Positions 1-5,881 of a stretch of 10,416 bases of DNA are shown in pieces. How positions within the stretch are numbered: the first letter of the stretch is position 1; the number at the start of each line of letters is the position of its first letter. The notes below the pieces were generated by a model. The model was not told the DNA's origin. It was given only the letters and a program-made list of their open reading frames with translations, and ran no database searches. The stretch spans positions 1 to 10,416 of the forward strand of contig CAMFIX010000063.1 in the NCBI GenBank assembly GCA_945952425.1, written 5' to 3'. The stretch comes from an uncultured Pseudorhodobacter sp. (GTDB taxonomy: Bacteria > Pseudomonadota > Alphaproteobacteria > Rhodobacterales > Rhodobacteraceae). A program made the translations under genes and the position numbers.

Positions 1-6
1 ACTCAT
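1..6 (-). CDS. Start of a leftward gene cut by the window edge
   Basis: Only two codons are visible, an ATG at 6-4 followed by AGT. A strong Shine-Dalgarno stretch on the minus strand (AGAGGAGAAGG, 22-12) lies just upstream, with its AGGAG core 9 nt from the ATG. This suggests a gene running out of the window to the left and divergent from the NfeD gene. The product cannot be told. Short NfeD proteins are often next to an SPFH/stomatin gene, but nothing here shows that. Confidence 0.35.
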
Positions 7-119
7 CGCTACCTTCTCCTCTGTAGCATGAGCAGATTTTCACTGGGTCGATACATATTCTCCTTCCCCTTGCAACCCACCCTCGAAAGCCCCATCCTTC
101 CCCCAAAGGGAGGCCTGTC

Positions 120-395
120 ATGGACCTGTGGGCGATCTGGTGGGTTTGGGTGGTGGCGGGGGTGGCGCTGGCGATCCTGGAGGTCGTCATTCCGGGCTTC
201 GTCTTCCTGGGCTTTGCCATCGGGGCGGGGTTGACGGGGCTTTTGGTGCTTTTGGGCCTCGCGCCCGGGAATGTCGCGCTTCTGGCGCTGGTCTTCGCGG
301 TGCTGTCGCTGGCGGCCTGGGTCGGGCTGCGGCGCTCGGTGGGCGTGACGCGGACGCAGGTCAAGGTCTGGACCGAAGACATCAACGACCGCTGA
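120..395 (+). CDS. Short NfeD-family membrane protein
   Basis: This is a 91-residue integral membrane protein. It has three hydrophobic segments at about residues 4-23 (Trp-rich), 27-46 and 52-68, then a basic stretch (GLRRSV) and a polar tail ending in EDINDR. The segment LEVVIPGFVFLGFAIGA is typical of the membrane part of NfeD proteins, which in other bacteria partner SPFH/stomatin-type membrane scaffold proteins. The C-terminal OB-fold of full-length NfeD is absent; from memory of the family, a compact form of about 90 residues with this tail is common in Rhodobacteraceae, so it does not look truncated. GGGAGG at 108-113 sits 6 nt before the ATG and fixes the start. The role is inferred from the family only. 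Confidence 0.8.
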   Translation: MDLWAIWWVWVVAGVALAILEVVIPGFVFLGFAIGAGLTGLLVLLGLAPGNVALLALVFAVLSLAAWVGLRRSVGVTRTQVKVWTEDINDR

Positions 396-452
396 AGAGG
401 ATTTGGTAACCCCCCCGCGCTAGCTTGGGCCCAGGCGATTCCCGAGGTTTCC

Positions 453-1082
453 ATGATTACGCTTTACGAAAATCCCGGCTGGGGCTCTGCCATCGTCGAG
501 CTGCAGCTGGCGCTTTATGGGCTGCCGCATGCGTTGGTTACGGTGGGCAACATCCACCAGGACCCGGTCGCGCGGGCGGCTTTGGGGCGGGTGAACCCGC
601 TGATCCAGGTGCCGACACTGGTGCTGGAGAATGGCGAGGTCATGACGGAAAGTGCGGCGATCACGCTGCTCTTGGCCGATCTCGCGAAATCCGACCTCTT
701 GGTGCCCAAGGCGCGCAGCAAGCACCGGGCGGCGTTTTTCCGCTGGCTGGTGTTCCTGGTGGCCTCGATTTACCCGAGTTTCGCTTATTCCGACACGCCG
801 GAACGCTTCGTGAAGGGCAATGGCGGCGAGGCGTACCAGCTGAACGTGATCGAGCATCGCAAGCAGATGTGGAAGGTGATGGAGGCCGAGGCCGCGCGGC
901 GCGGTGGGCCGTTCTTTCTGGGCGACAGGCTGTCGGCCATCGACATTTTCCTGGCCTGCATGGTGCATTGGCGCCCGCGGGAAGAGTGGTTTCGGACCGA
1001 AACCCCCAGCCTGTGGCGCGCGGCCGAGGCGGCCTCGGCGCTGCCTGGGCTGCAGGCGGCCTTTGCACGCAACTTCGGATGA
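453..1082 (+). CDS. Glutathione S-transferase family protein
   Basis: This 209-residue protein has the GST two-domain layout. The N-terminal thioredoxin-like domain (about 1-78) has the cis-proline loop motif QVPTL (Pro54) and the glutathione-contacting pair Glu66-Ser67 (MTESAAI). The helical C-terminal domain carries the folding motif DRLSAIDIFLA. The N-terminal active-site loop reads NPGWGSAIVE rather than a CPxC motif, so the catalytic residue is probably a serine (Ser12) and the enzyme is not glutaredoxin-like. Such proteins conjugate or reduce electrophiles with glutathione in the cytoplasm; the substrate cannot be predicted. GAGG ends 5 nt before the ATG. The stop overlaps the start of the following Nudix gene as ATGA, so the two are almost certainly co-transcribed and translationally coupled. 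Confidence 0.88.
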   Translation: MITLYENPGWGSAIVELQLALYGLPHALVTVGNIHQDPVARAALGRVNPLIQVPTLVLENGEVMTESAAITLLLADLAKSDLLVPKARSKHRAAFFRWLVFLVASIYPSFAYSDTPERFVKGNGGEAYQLNVIEHRKQMWKVMEAEAARRGGPFFLGDRLSAIDIFLACMVHWRPREEWFRTETPSLWRAAEAASALPGLQAAFARNFG

Positions 1083-1534
1083 GCTTTCACGGGGCCAAGC
1101 TGGCGCTTTTGTGCGGCGATGCGCTTCTGACCTATCTGCGCGACGACCGGCCCGATCTGAATTGGGCCGCGATGTGGGATTTGCCGGGCGGCGGGCGGGA
1201 GGGCGATGAGACGCCCCAGGCCTGCGTGCTGCGCGAGCTGCAAGAGGAATTCGGCCTGCGCTTCGGGCCCGAACGGCTGGAGCATGGCTGGGAGCTGCCC
1301 TCGCTCAGCGCGCCGGGGGCGAAGGGCTGGTTCTTCCTGGGTCGCATCACCGAGGCGGAGATCGCCGCCATCCGGTTCGGCGACGAGGGTCAGTACTGGC
1401 GGATGATGGGGGTGGAGGATTTCCTGCTGCACCCCAGGGGCATCCCGCCGCTGCAGGACCGGCTGAAAATGGCGCTGGGCGAGACGGGCTGGCGGAAGCG
1501 GCGGGAGGGGGCGACCTTCGGTCCGGTGCGATGA
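1079..1534 (+). CDS. Nudix hydrolase
   Basis: This 151-residue protein has a complete Nudix box at residues 38-60: G38, five residues, E44, seven residues, then RELQEEFGL. The metal-binding glutamates Glu53, Glu56 and Glu57 are all present. Nudix enzymes hydrolyse a nucleoside diphosphate linked to another group X, using Mg2+ or Mn2+; the substrate here is unknown. The preceding strands (LALLCGDALLTYLRDD, then MWDLPGGG) are the usual Nudix fold entry and resemble small housecleaning members. The start is the ATG of an ATGA overlap with the GST gene. A longer reading in this frame back to 425 overlaps the GST gene and is rejected. The gene converges on a leftward gene across the 18-bp repeat array. 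Confidence 0.88.
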   Translation: MSFHGAKLALLCGDALLTYLRDDRPDLNWAAMWDLPGGGREGDETPQACVLRELQEEFGLRFGPERLEHGWELPSLSAPGAKGWFFLGRITEAEIAAIRFGDEGQYWRMMGVEDFLLHPRGIPPLQDRLKMALGETGWRKRREGATFGPVR

Positions 1535-1749
1535 CATGACAGTGCCATGGTCGGCGGGGTGGGGCTGCTCAGCTCACGCTTGCCGACACGCGCGGCCTGT
1601 GGCCTGACGGCCTGGGTCCGCGGTTGAGAACATGTCCGCCATTCATAACCTACCCGTCGTTCAGAACCTGCCCACCGTTCAGAACCTGCCCGCAGCTTAG
1701 AACCTGCTCGCCATTCAGAGCCTGCACACCGTTCAGACCTGCCCGCCCC
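1535..1749. other. Convergent intergenic region with repeat array
   Basis: This gap lies between the Nudix gene and the leftward exported-protein gene. Positions 1535-1624 show no gene and no convincing terminator. From 1625 the gap is filled by the 18-bp tandem repeat described separately. Confidence 0.7.
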
Positions 1750-1767
1750 TCAGAACCTGACCGTGCC
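1625..1767 (-). repeat. Eight imperfect 18-bp tandem repeats
   Basis: Units start at 1625, 1643, 1661, 1679, 1697, 1715, 1733 and 1750. All are 18 bp except the seventh, which is 17 bp. The plus-strand consensus is close to TCAGAACCTGCCCRCCGT. Read on the minus strand, the unit at 1767-1750 is the last six codons of the exported-protein gene (Gly-Thr-Val-Arg-Phe-stop). Units 2 to 6 each still read x-x-x-Arg-Phe/Leu-stop in one common frame (TGA, with TAA in unit 5). The outermost unit, 1625-1642, is the most diverged and has lost the stop. The array looks like repeated duplication of the 3' end of the gene into the convergent gap. The units are contiguous with no spacers, so this is not CRISPR. 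Confidence 0.85.
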
Positions 1768-2169
1768 GCTGGACATTTCCATGCGCAGCTTGGTCTTGGC
1801 GAAGGCGGGGTTCCAGGGGGTCTGGGTCACGTCGCAGCCTGCAAGGGGCGAGGCTTTGAGCTCTTCCTCGGTCTTGTAGCGCTTGAACACCAAAGTGTTG
1901 ACGTGCAGGGGCGTGTTGCCCAGCCAGAAGGCGATGTTCGCACTGGCCTTCTTCTCGACCATCCGGGTGGTGGCATTGGACTTCAGCGTCATCACGAAGC
2001 CGCAAATCGCCAGCATGCCGGAGGCCTGGCGCGGAGCGGCATAGACCTCGATGTTGCCCGAGGAGCTGAGGCTGTAGCCGATCCCCTCATAGCCTTTGTC
2101 GATGGTGATGGTCGGCACTTCGGCCAGGGCGGGGGTGGCGAGGAGGAGGGAAAGGGCCAGGGCGCGCAT
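1750..2169 (-). CDS. Small exported protein of unknown function
   Basis: This 139-residue protein begins with a clean signal peptide: MRALALSLLLATPALA, with cleavage likely after the second Ala of the PALA motif, before EVPT. The mature part of about 123 residues has only two cysteines (Cys56 and Cys112), which could form a disulfide in the periplasm, and no hydrophobic anchor. The composition suggests a small beta-rich domain (ITIDKGYEGIGYSLSSSGNI). I do not recognise the family. AGGAG on the minus strand ends 6 nt before the ATG and supports the start. It lies 59 nt downstream of pyrF on the same strand with no clear terminator between, so read-through from pyrF is possible. Its last six codons form the first unit of the 18-bp repeat array. 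Confidence 0.8.
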   Translation of the reverse strand: MRALALSLLLATPALAEVPTITIDKGYEGIGYSLSSSGNIEVYAAPRQASGMLAICGFVMTLKSNATTRMVEKKASANIAFWLGNTPLHVNTLVFKRYKTEEELKASPLAGCDVTQTPWNPAFAKTKLRMEMSSGTVRF

Positions 2170-2228
2170 GAAATCTCCTGTGACGAACAGGGCGAGTGTT
2201 GCGCGCCGGGGCTGGGTTTGGCAAGGGC

Positions 2229-2915
2229 TCAGGCGATCTCGGCCAAGAGCGCCCTTGCCGCGGCGGCGGGGTCATCGGCGGCCCAGATCGGGCGGCCCAC
2301 CACGATGTGGTCGGCGCCGGCCTGAAGTGCGGCGCGGGGGGTGGCGATGCGCTTCTGGTCGCCGGTCGCCGCGCCCGCGGGGCGGACCCCCGGGGTGACG
2401 ATCAGACGGCCCGCGGGCGCAATCGCGCGGATCGCGGCGGCCTCTTGCGGCGAGGCGATCACCCCGTCGGCCCCGGCGGCAAAGGCGCGGGCGGCGCGGT
2501 CCAGCGTGATCTCGGCCAGGTCGCCCGGGCGGATCAGGTTGGCATCCAGATCGGCGCGGTCCAGCGAGGTCAGCACCGTCACGGCCAGGATCTTCATCCC
2601 CGAGCCGCCCCGCCCCTCGACCGCCGCGCGCACCACCTGCGGGTCGCCATGCACGGTCAGGAAATCCAGGTCGTATTGCGCGAACCCGCGCACCGCTTTT
2701 TCGACCGTCGCCCCGATGTCGAAAAGCTTCATGTCGAGGAAGACCCTTTTGCCGCGCTCGTGCTTCAGCTCGTTGGCCAAGGCCAGCCCGCCGCCGGTCA
2801 ACATGCCGAGCCCGATCTTCCAGAACGAGACCGTGTCGCCCAGCCGGTCGGCCAGCGCCAACCCCTGCACCACGTTTTCGACGTCGCAAGCCAGGATCAG
2901 GCGGTCATCCATCAT
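2229..2915 (-). CDS. pyrF: Orotidine 5'-phosphate decarboxylase
   Basis: This is the final step of UMP synthesis, decarboxylating OMP to UMP in the cytoplasm. The 228-residue length fits the short bacterial PyrF. The family signature is intact at residues 58-71: VFLDMKLFDIGATV, with the catalytic Asp61, Lys63 and Asp66. The TIM-barrel strands are recognisable from the N-terminus (LILACDV) through DFLTVHGD and LAVTVLTS to the phosphate-binding end (VTPGVRPAG, then DHIVVGRPIW). Two adjacent ATGs open the gene. The Shine-Dalgarno GGAGG (2922-2918) is only 2 nt from the first and 5 nt from the second at 2912-2910, so the second may be the true start. A longer reading frame back to 3575 only mirrors the divergent ROK gene. 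Divergent from the kinase gene across a 123-bp region. Confidence 0.96.
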   Translation of the reverse strand: MMDDRLILACDVENVVQGLALADRLGDTVSFWKIGLGMLTGGGLALANELKHERGKRVFLDMKLFDIGATVEKAVRGFAQYDLDFLTVHGDPQVVRAAVEGRGGSGMKILAVTVLTSLDRADLDANLIRPGDLAEITLDRAARAFAAGADGVIASPQEAAAIRAIAPAGRLIVTPGVRPAGAATGDQKRIATPRAALQAGADHIVVGRPIWAADDPAAAARALLAEIA

Positions 2916-3038
2916 GTCCTCCGGGGTTTGGGGCGTCTTGCGGCCCGGGGCCCGGCTTGTCAAGACGCGCGAAGAATTGCGCGGGGCGCGATGCAATGCG
3001 GATTTCCCTTTCCCGCGCGGCGAATTAGGGTCCGGCGC
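2916..3038. promoter_or_regulatory. Divergent pyrF / ROK kinase control region with inverted repeat
   Basis: This 123-bp divergent gap must hold the promoters of both pyrF and the kinase-cutC-mtgA cluster. It contains a perfect 8-bp inverted repeat, GCGTCTTG (2933-2940) and CAAGACGC (2961-2968), with a 20-bp spacer that is itself G/C-rich and partly self-complementary. It could be a repressor operator or a stem-loop in the pyrF leader mRNA, 18 nt upstream of the first pyrF ATG. I could not assign convincing -35/-10 boxes. Confidence 0.4.
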
Positions 3039-3881
3039 ATGGTTCTGGCATTCGACATCGGCGGGTCGCGCATCCGGGCGGCAAGGGACGGCAAGGGGTT
3101 GGGCGAGGTCTCGACCCCGGGCGAGGCGGCGGCGTTTTTCGCGGCGCTGCAGGGGTTTCTGCGGCCCGAGGACCGCGTCGTCGCGATCTCGATCGCGGGG
3201 GTGTTGGACCCCGACAACCACAGGATCAAGGTCGCGAACATCCCCTGCATCGACGGGCGAGCCTTGGCGCCCGAGCTGGCGCAGGTGCTGGGCCGCCGGG
3301 TGGTGGTCTTGAACGATGCCGATTGCTTTGCGCTGGCCGAGGTGGCGGTGGGCGCGGCGCGGGGGCATCGGAATGTCTTCGGGGTGATCCTGGGGTCGGG
3401 CGTGGGCGGCGGGCTGGTGATCGGCGGCCAGGTGGTGCAGGGCGCGGGTGGCTTCGCCGGGGAATGGGGCCACGGCCCGGTGATCCGCGAACCGGCCTTT
3501 CCCTGCGGCTGCGGCCAGACCGGGTGTCTGGACACGGTGGGCTCGGCCCGGGGGCTGGAGCGGCTGCATCAGCATCTGACGGGCGAGGTCATCGGCTCGG
3601 TCGAGGTCATAAGGCGCTGGCGGGCCGGGATGGCGGCGCCCGCGGTGGGGCTTTGGCTGGAGCTGGTGGCGGGGCAGCTGGCCATGGTGGTCAACCTGGT
3701 GGGCTGTTCCATCGTGCCGGTGGGGGGCGGGCTGGCCAATGACCGGGCGCTGATCGCCGCGCTGGACCGGGCGGTGCGGGCGCGCATCCTGCGGCGGGTG
3801 GACCAGCCCCTGGTGGTGGTGGCCGAGGCGGGGCCGGACGCCGGGTTGATCGGGGCGGCATTTGCGGGGGAGCGCGCATGA
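3039..3881 (+). CDS. ROK-family sugar kinase (N-acetylglucosamine kinase-like)
   Basis: This 280-residue ROK protein has the ATP-phosphate motif DIGGSRIRAA at residues 6-15. The catalytic region VLNDADCFALAEV contains Asp93, equivalent to the base Asp in the NDxNC motif of ROK kinases. The glycine-rich loop is GSGVGGGLVIGG (119-130), and the substrate motif GEWGH (141-145) follows. The ROK zinc site is complete: His145, Cys156, Cys158 and Cys163 in CGCGQTGCLD. There is no N-terminal helix-turn-helix, so it is a kinase rather than a ROK repressor. It probably phosphorylates an amino sugar such as N-acetylglucosamine or N-acetylmannosamine; exact substrate is inference. AGGG lies 8 nt before the ATG. 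Its stop overlaps the cutC start as ATGA, indicating one transcript with translational coupling. Confidence 0.9.
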   Translation: MVLAFDIGGSRIRAARDGKGLGEVSTPGEAAAFFAALQGFLRPEDRVVAISIAGVLDPDNHRIKVANIPCIDGRALAPELAQVLGRRVVVLNDADCFALAEVAVGAARGHRNVFGVILGSGVGGGLVIGGQVVQGAGGFAGEWGHGPVIREPAFPCGCGQTGCLDTVGSARGLERLHQHLTGEVIGSVEVIRRWRAGMAAPAVGLWLELVAGQLAMVVNLVGCSIVPVGGGLANDRALIAALDRAVRARILRRVDQPLVVVAEAGPDAGLIGAAFAGERA

Positions 3882-4594
3882 AGCTGGAAGTTTGCGTGGA
3901 CGATGCCTTGGGGCTCTGGGCGGCGGTCAAGGGCGGCGCCGACCGGCTGGAGCTGTGTTCGGCTTTGTCGCTGGGCGGCTTGACGCCCTCTTTCGGGCTG
4001 ATGGAGATGGCGGCGGGCTGCGGCGTGCCGGCCTATCCGCTGATCCGGGCGCGCTCGGGCGGGTTTCACTTTGCCGATGACGAGATCGCGGGGATGTGCG
4101 CCGACATCCGGGCGGCGCGCGACCTGGGGCTGGAGGGGGTGGTGCTGGGGGCGCTGCGGCCGAACCTGCAGCTGGACCTTCTGGCGCTGGAGGCGATGAT
4201 CGCGGCGGCCGGGGCGATGGACCTGACGCTGCACCGCTGCATCGACCTGTGCCCCGATGTCGAAGAGGCGGTCGAAGAGGCCATCGGTCTCGGTTTTTCG
4301 CGCATCCTGACCTCGGGCGGGGCGAAGACCGCGGCCGAGGGCGTGGAGCGCATCGCCCGGATGATCGAGGTGGCGGCGGGGCGGATTTCGATCATGCCGG
4401 GCTCGGGCGTGAACGAGGCGACCTGGCCGCTCTTGGCGGGGTTGGCGGTCGAGGAGGTCCATGCCTCTTGCGCGGTGGCGCTGAAATCGGACCGGGTGCT
4501 GAAGGGCTTCGGCTTCGAGACCGGCCATGAAAAGCGCACCGATGCGGCGAAAGTCGCGGCGTTGAAGGCGGCGATAGGCGCCCCGGCGGCTTGA
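3878..4594 (+). CDS. cutC: CutC family TIM-barrel protein
   Basis: This 238-residue protein matches the CutC family along its whole length: LEVCVDDA at the start, DRLELCSALSLGGLTPSFG (22-40), LIRARSGGF (55-63), GVVLGAL (87-93), LHRCIDLCPD (118-127, where HRAFD is usual), ILTSGG (143-148), IMPGSGV (172-178) and EEVHASC (192-198). CutC was named for copper tolerance in E. coli, but that phenotype was later traced to the small RNA MicL encoded at the 3' end of cutC, so the protein's biochemical role is open. The fold and its conserved acidic, arginine and histidine residues suggest an enzyme. Here it overlaps the sugar kinase by 4 nt and precedes mtgA, which favours a carbohydrate or cell-wall role (inference). 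No copper genes are nearby. Confidence 0.92.
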   Translation: MKLEVCVDDALGLWAAVKGGADRLELCSALSLGGLTPSFGLMEMAAGCGVPAYPLIRARSGGFHFADDEIAGMCADIRAARDLGLEGVVLGALRPNLQLDLLALEAMIAAAGAMDLTLHRCIDLCPDVEEAVEEAIGLGFSRILTSGGAKTAAEGVERIARMIEVAAGRISIMPGSGVNEATWPLLAGLAVEEVHASCAVALKSDRVLKGFGFETGHEKRTDAAKVAALKAAIGAPAA

Positions 4595-4624
4595 CCGGGG
4601 CTTGGCGGCGTGGTCTCTGACCCC

Positions 4625-5347
4625 ATGGCCGCCCGCAAGACCAAGACCCCTGAAGCCCCGCCGCCCCGCCCGTTGTGGCGCAGGGCGCTGCGCTGGCTGG
4701 GGCGCGGGGTGGCCTCGGTCATGGGGTTTTACCTCTTCCTGATCGTGCTGTTCTCTTTCGTGCCGCCGCCGGGCAATATCTATCAATGGCAGGAAAGCTG
4801 GCGGCTGGGCGGGATCGAGCGCGACTGGGTGCCCTTCGACAAGATCGCGCCGGAGATGGCGCGCTCGGCCGTGGCCGGAGAGGATGCCAATTTCTGCCTG
4901 CATTGGGGCTTTGACATCGCCCAGATCCGCGATGCGATTGCGCATGGGCAGAAGCGCGGCGCCAGCACGATCAGCCAGCAGGTGGTGAAGAATGTCTTCC
5001 TCTGGCAGGGGCGGAGCTATGTGAGGAAGGCCCTGGAGGCCGTGCTGACCCCGGTGGTCGAACTCATGTGGTCCAAGCAGCGCATCCTTGAGGTCTATCT
5101 GAACGAGGCGGAATTCTCCGAAGGCGTCTTCGGCGTCGGCGCCGCCGCCCGGGTGCTGTTCGACACCGACGCCGCGAGCCTGACGCCCAAGCAGGCGGCG
5201 CGGCTGGCCTCGGTCCTGCCGAACCCCAAGGAATATAGCGCGGTGAAGCCCGGCGCCTATGTGAGAAACCGCGCCGCCGAAATCACCTCGGGCGCGGATA
5301 CGATCGAGGCGGACGGCAGGGCGGGGTGTTTCGAGACGGTGGATTGA
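4625..5347 (+). CDS. mtgA: Monofunctional peptidoglycan glycosyltransferase
   Basis: This enzyme polymerises lipid II into glycan strands at the outer face of the inner membrane. The 240-residue protein has a short Pro/Arg-rich cytoplasmic N-terminus, one membrane anchor at about 31-46 (SVMGFYLFLIVLFSFV), and a single GT51 domain without a transpeptidase domain. The GT51 motifs are intact: EDANFCLHWGFD (86-97, catalytic Glu86), GASTISQQVVKN (112-123, second Glu replaced as in the family by the QQ motif), RKALEAVLT (134-142), KQRILEVYLNEAEFSEGVFGVGAA (151-174, containing the conserved YLN). An in-frame GTG at 4610 would add five residues and has a GGGG upstream; the ATG at 4625 has a poor ribosome binding site, so the start is uncertain. 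The gene follows cutC by 30 nt (15 from GTG) and is probably in the same transcript. Confidence 0.94.
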   Translation: MAARKTKTPEAPPPRPLWRRALRWLGRGVASVMGFYLFLIVLFSFVPPPGNIYQWQESWRLGGIERDWVPFDKIAPEMARSAVAGEDANFCLHWGFDIAQIRDAIAHGQKRGASTISQQVVKNVFLWQGRSYVRKALEAVLTPVVELMWSKQRILEVYLNEAEFSEGVFGVGAAARVLFDTDAASLTPKQAARLASVLPNPKEYSAVKPGAYVRNRAAEITSGADTIEADGRAGCFETVD

Positions 5348-5379
5348 GCCCAGATTTGTTGTGCGTGGTGGTTATGTAA

Positions 5380-5517
5380 GATGGGCCGGAACTGATCCGG
5401 CTGGCCAGGCTTTTCCCTGACGAGGTGCAGCTGCCCTCGGGCGACGGTCTGCCCCCGGAGAGCCAACCCTTCTTCGATGGGATGGAACCAGACCTCTCGG
5501 CGACCCGGGAGGGGTGA
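5380..5517 (+). pseudogene. Unrecognised 45-codon coding-like relic
   Basis: Between a TAA at 5377-5379 and a TGA at 5515-5517 one plus-strand frame is open for 45 codons. It shows the strong third-position G/C bias of real genes here, and the translation contains RLARLFPDEVQLPSGDGLPP. There is no ATG or GTG start with a ribosome binding site near its 5' end. It could be the tail of a decayed gene, possibly a transposase, or chance. I do not recognise it. Confidence 0.25.
5384..5402 (+). terminator. Weak hairpin after mtgA
   Basis: GCCGGA (5385-5390) and TCCGGC (5396-5401) form a perfect 6-bp stem with loop ACTGA, extendable by one G-T pair, 37 nt after the mtgA stop. No T-run follows directly; the nearest TTTT is around 5411. 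It may be a weak or Rho-assisted terminator. Confidence 0.35.
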
Positions 5518-5519
5518 AC

Positions 5520-5618
5520 TCAGGAGTTCGAGATGATGTCGAACAGAATGCTGAACGCGCCGAGAGCCAGAAGCCCGATGAAGATGGTGCGGAAAGTGCG
5601 GCCGATGGTCGAAAACAT
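5520..5618 (-). CDS. 32-residue single-pass membrane miniprotein
   Basis: An ATG at 5618-5616 opens 32 codons ending in TGA at 5522-5520. The peptide starts MFSTIGRTFRTIF, continues with a hydrophobic segment (about residues 11-29: TIFIGLLALGAF, then SILFDII) and ends in SNS. This is the pattern of a small inner-membrane protein with a basic, cytoplasmic N-terminus. AGGGAG on the minus strand ends 8 nt before the ATG. The codon third positions are mostly C or G, like neighbouring genes. It stands alone between mtgA and fzlA on the opposite strand. No family is recognised; it could be a stress or envelope modulator, like many proteins of this size, but that is a guess. Its Shine-Dalgarno is buried in a hairpin. 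Confidence 0.6.
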   Translation of the reverse strand: MFSTIGRTFRTIFIGLLALGAFSILFDIISNS

Positions 5619-5631
5619 GGGAGGTTCTCCC
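5619..5631 (-). promoter_or_regulatory. Hairpin covering the miniprotein ribosome binding site
   Basis: On the minus strand GGGAG-AAC-CTCCC immediately precedes the ATG of the miniprotein. It is a perfect 5-bp stem with a 3-nt loop, and its 5' arm is the Shine-Dalgarno sequence. Folding would hide the ribosome binding site, suggesting translational control. The stem is short, so its stability in the cell is uncertain. Confidence 0.45.
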
Positions 5632-5881
5632 TGCGATTGTTTTTGTCGTTCTTACCTGCAACTGTGGCAGGAATTGGGCAATCAGGCTACGTTTTCGGGC
5701 TCGGAGACCCAGAGTCTGACCCCGCCCGCATACCATTCGGCGAAGACCATCCTCGATGGTGTCCGGGCTGACTGGCAACTCTTGCGACCCTTGCCGATGC
5801 CGCAAGTCCGCCTTGGCCAAGCCTGACTTGCCCCGCCCCTTCCCCGGGTCTATGAACGGCTGATCCCTTCCGAGAGACCCC

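Larger units (their letters stand above)
5348..5881. other. 534-bp gap between mtgA and fzlA
   Basis: This region holds, in order, a 6-bp hairpin, a 45-codon coding-like stretch on the plus strand (5380-5517), the 32-residue minus-strand membrane protein (5618-5520) with its leader hairpin, and about 250 bp before fzlA. In the last part I see only a 22-codon minus-strand ORF without a properly spaced ribosome binding site. No insertion-sequence ends or RNA gene are visible. Confidence 0.6.

Noticed and set aside
1625..1767. CRISPR array
   Set aside because: The units are contiguous, with no unique spacers, and each is only 18 bp.
1624..2325. Plus-strand frame starting TTG that encodes a PPFRTC hexapeptide repeat
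   Set aside because: It has no ribosome binding site and mostly mirrors the exported-protein gene, which has a signal peptide and a Shine-Dalgarno. The peptide repeat is a consequence of the 18-bp DNA repeat.
2196..3038. N-terminal extension of the ROK kinase
   Set aside because: It overlaps pyrF on the other strand. The ROK phosphate motif begins only a few residues after the ATG at 3039.
2916..3575. N-terminal extension of pyrF
   Set aside because: It is the antisense of the ROK kinase gene. PyrF motifs, length and Shine-Dalgarno all place the start at 2915 or 2912.
3569..4945. 458-residue minus-strand frame
   Set aside because: It is antisense to cutC and parts of the kinase and mtgA genes, all of which show family motifs.
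5682..5750. 22-residue minus-strand ORF (MVFAEWYAGGVRLW...)
   Set aside because: The sequence looks protein-like, but its GAGG touches the ATG directly, leaving no spacing, and there is no other support. It could be a relic upstream of the miniprotein.
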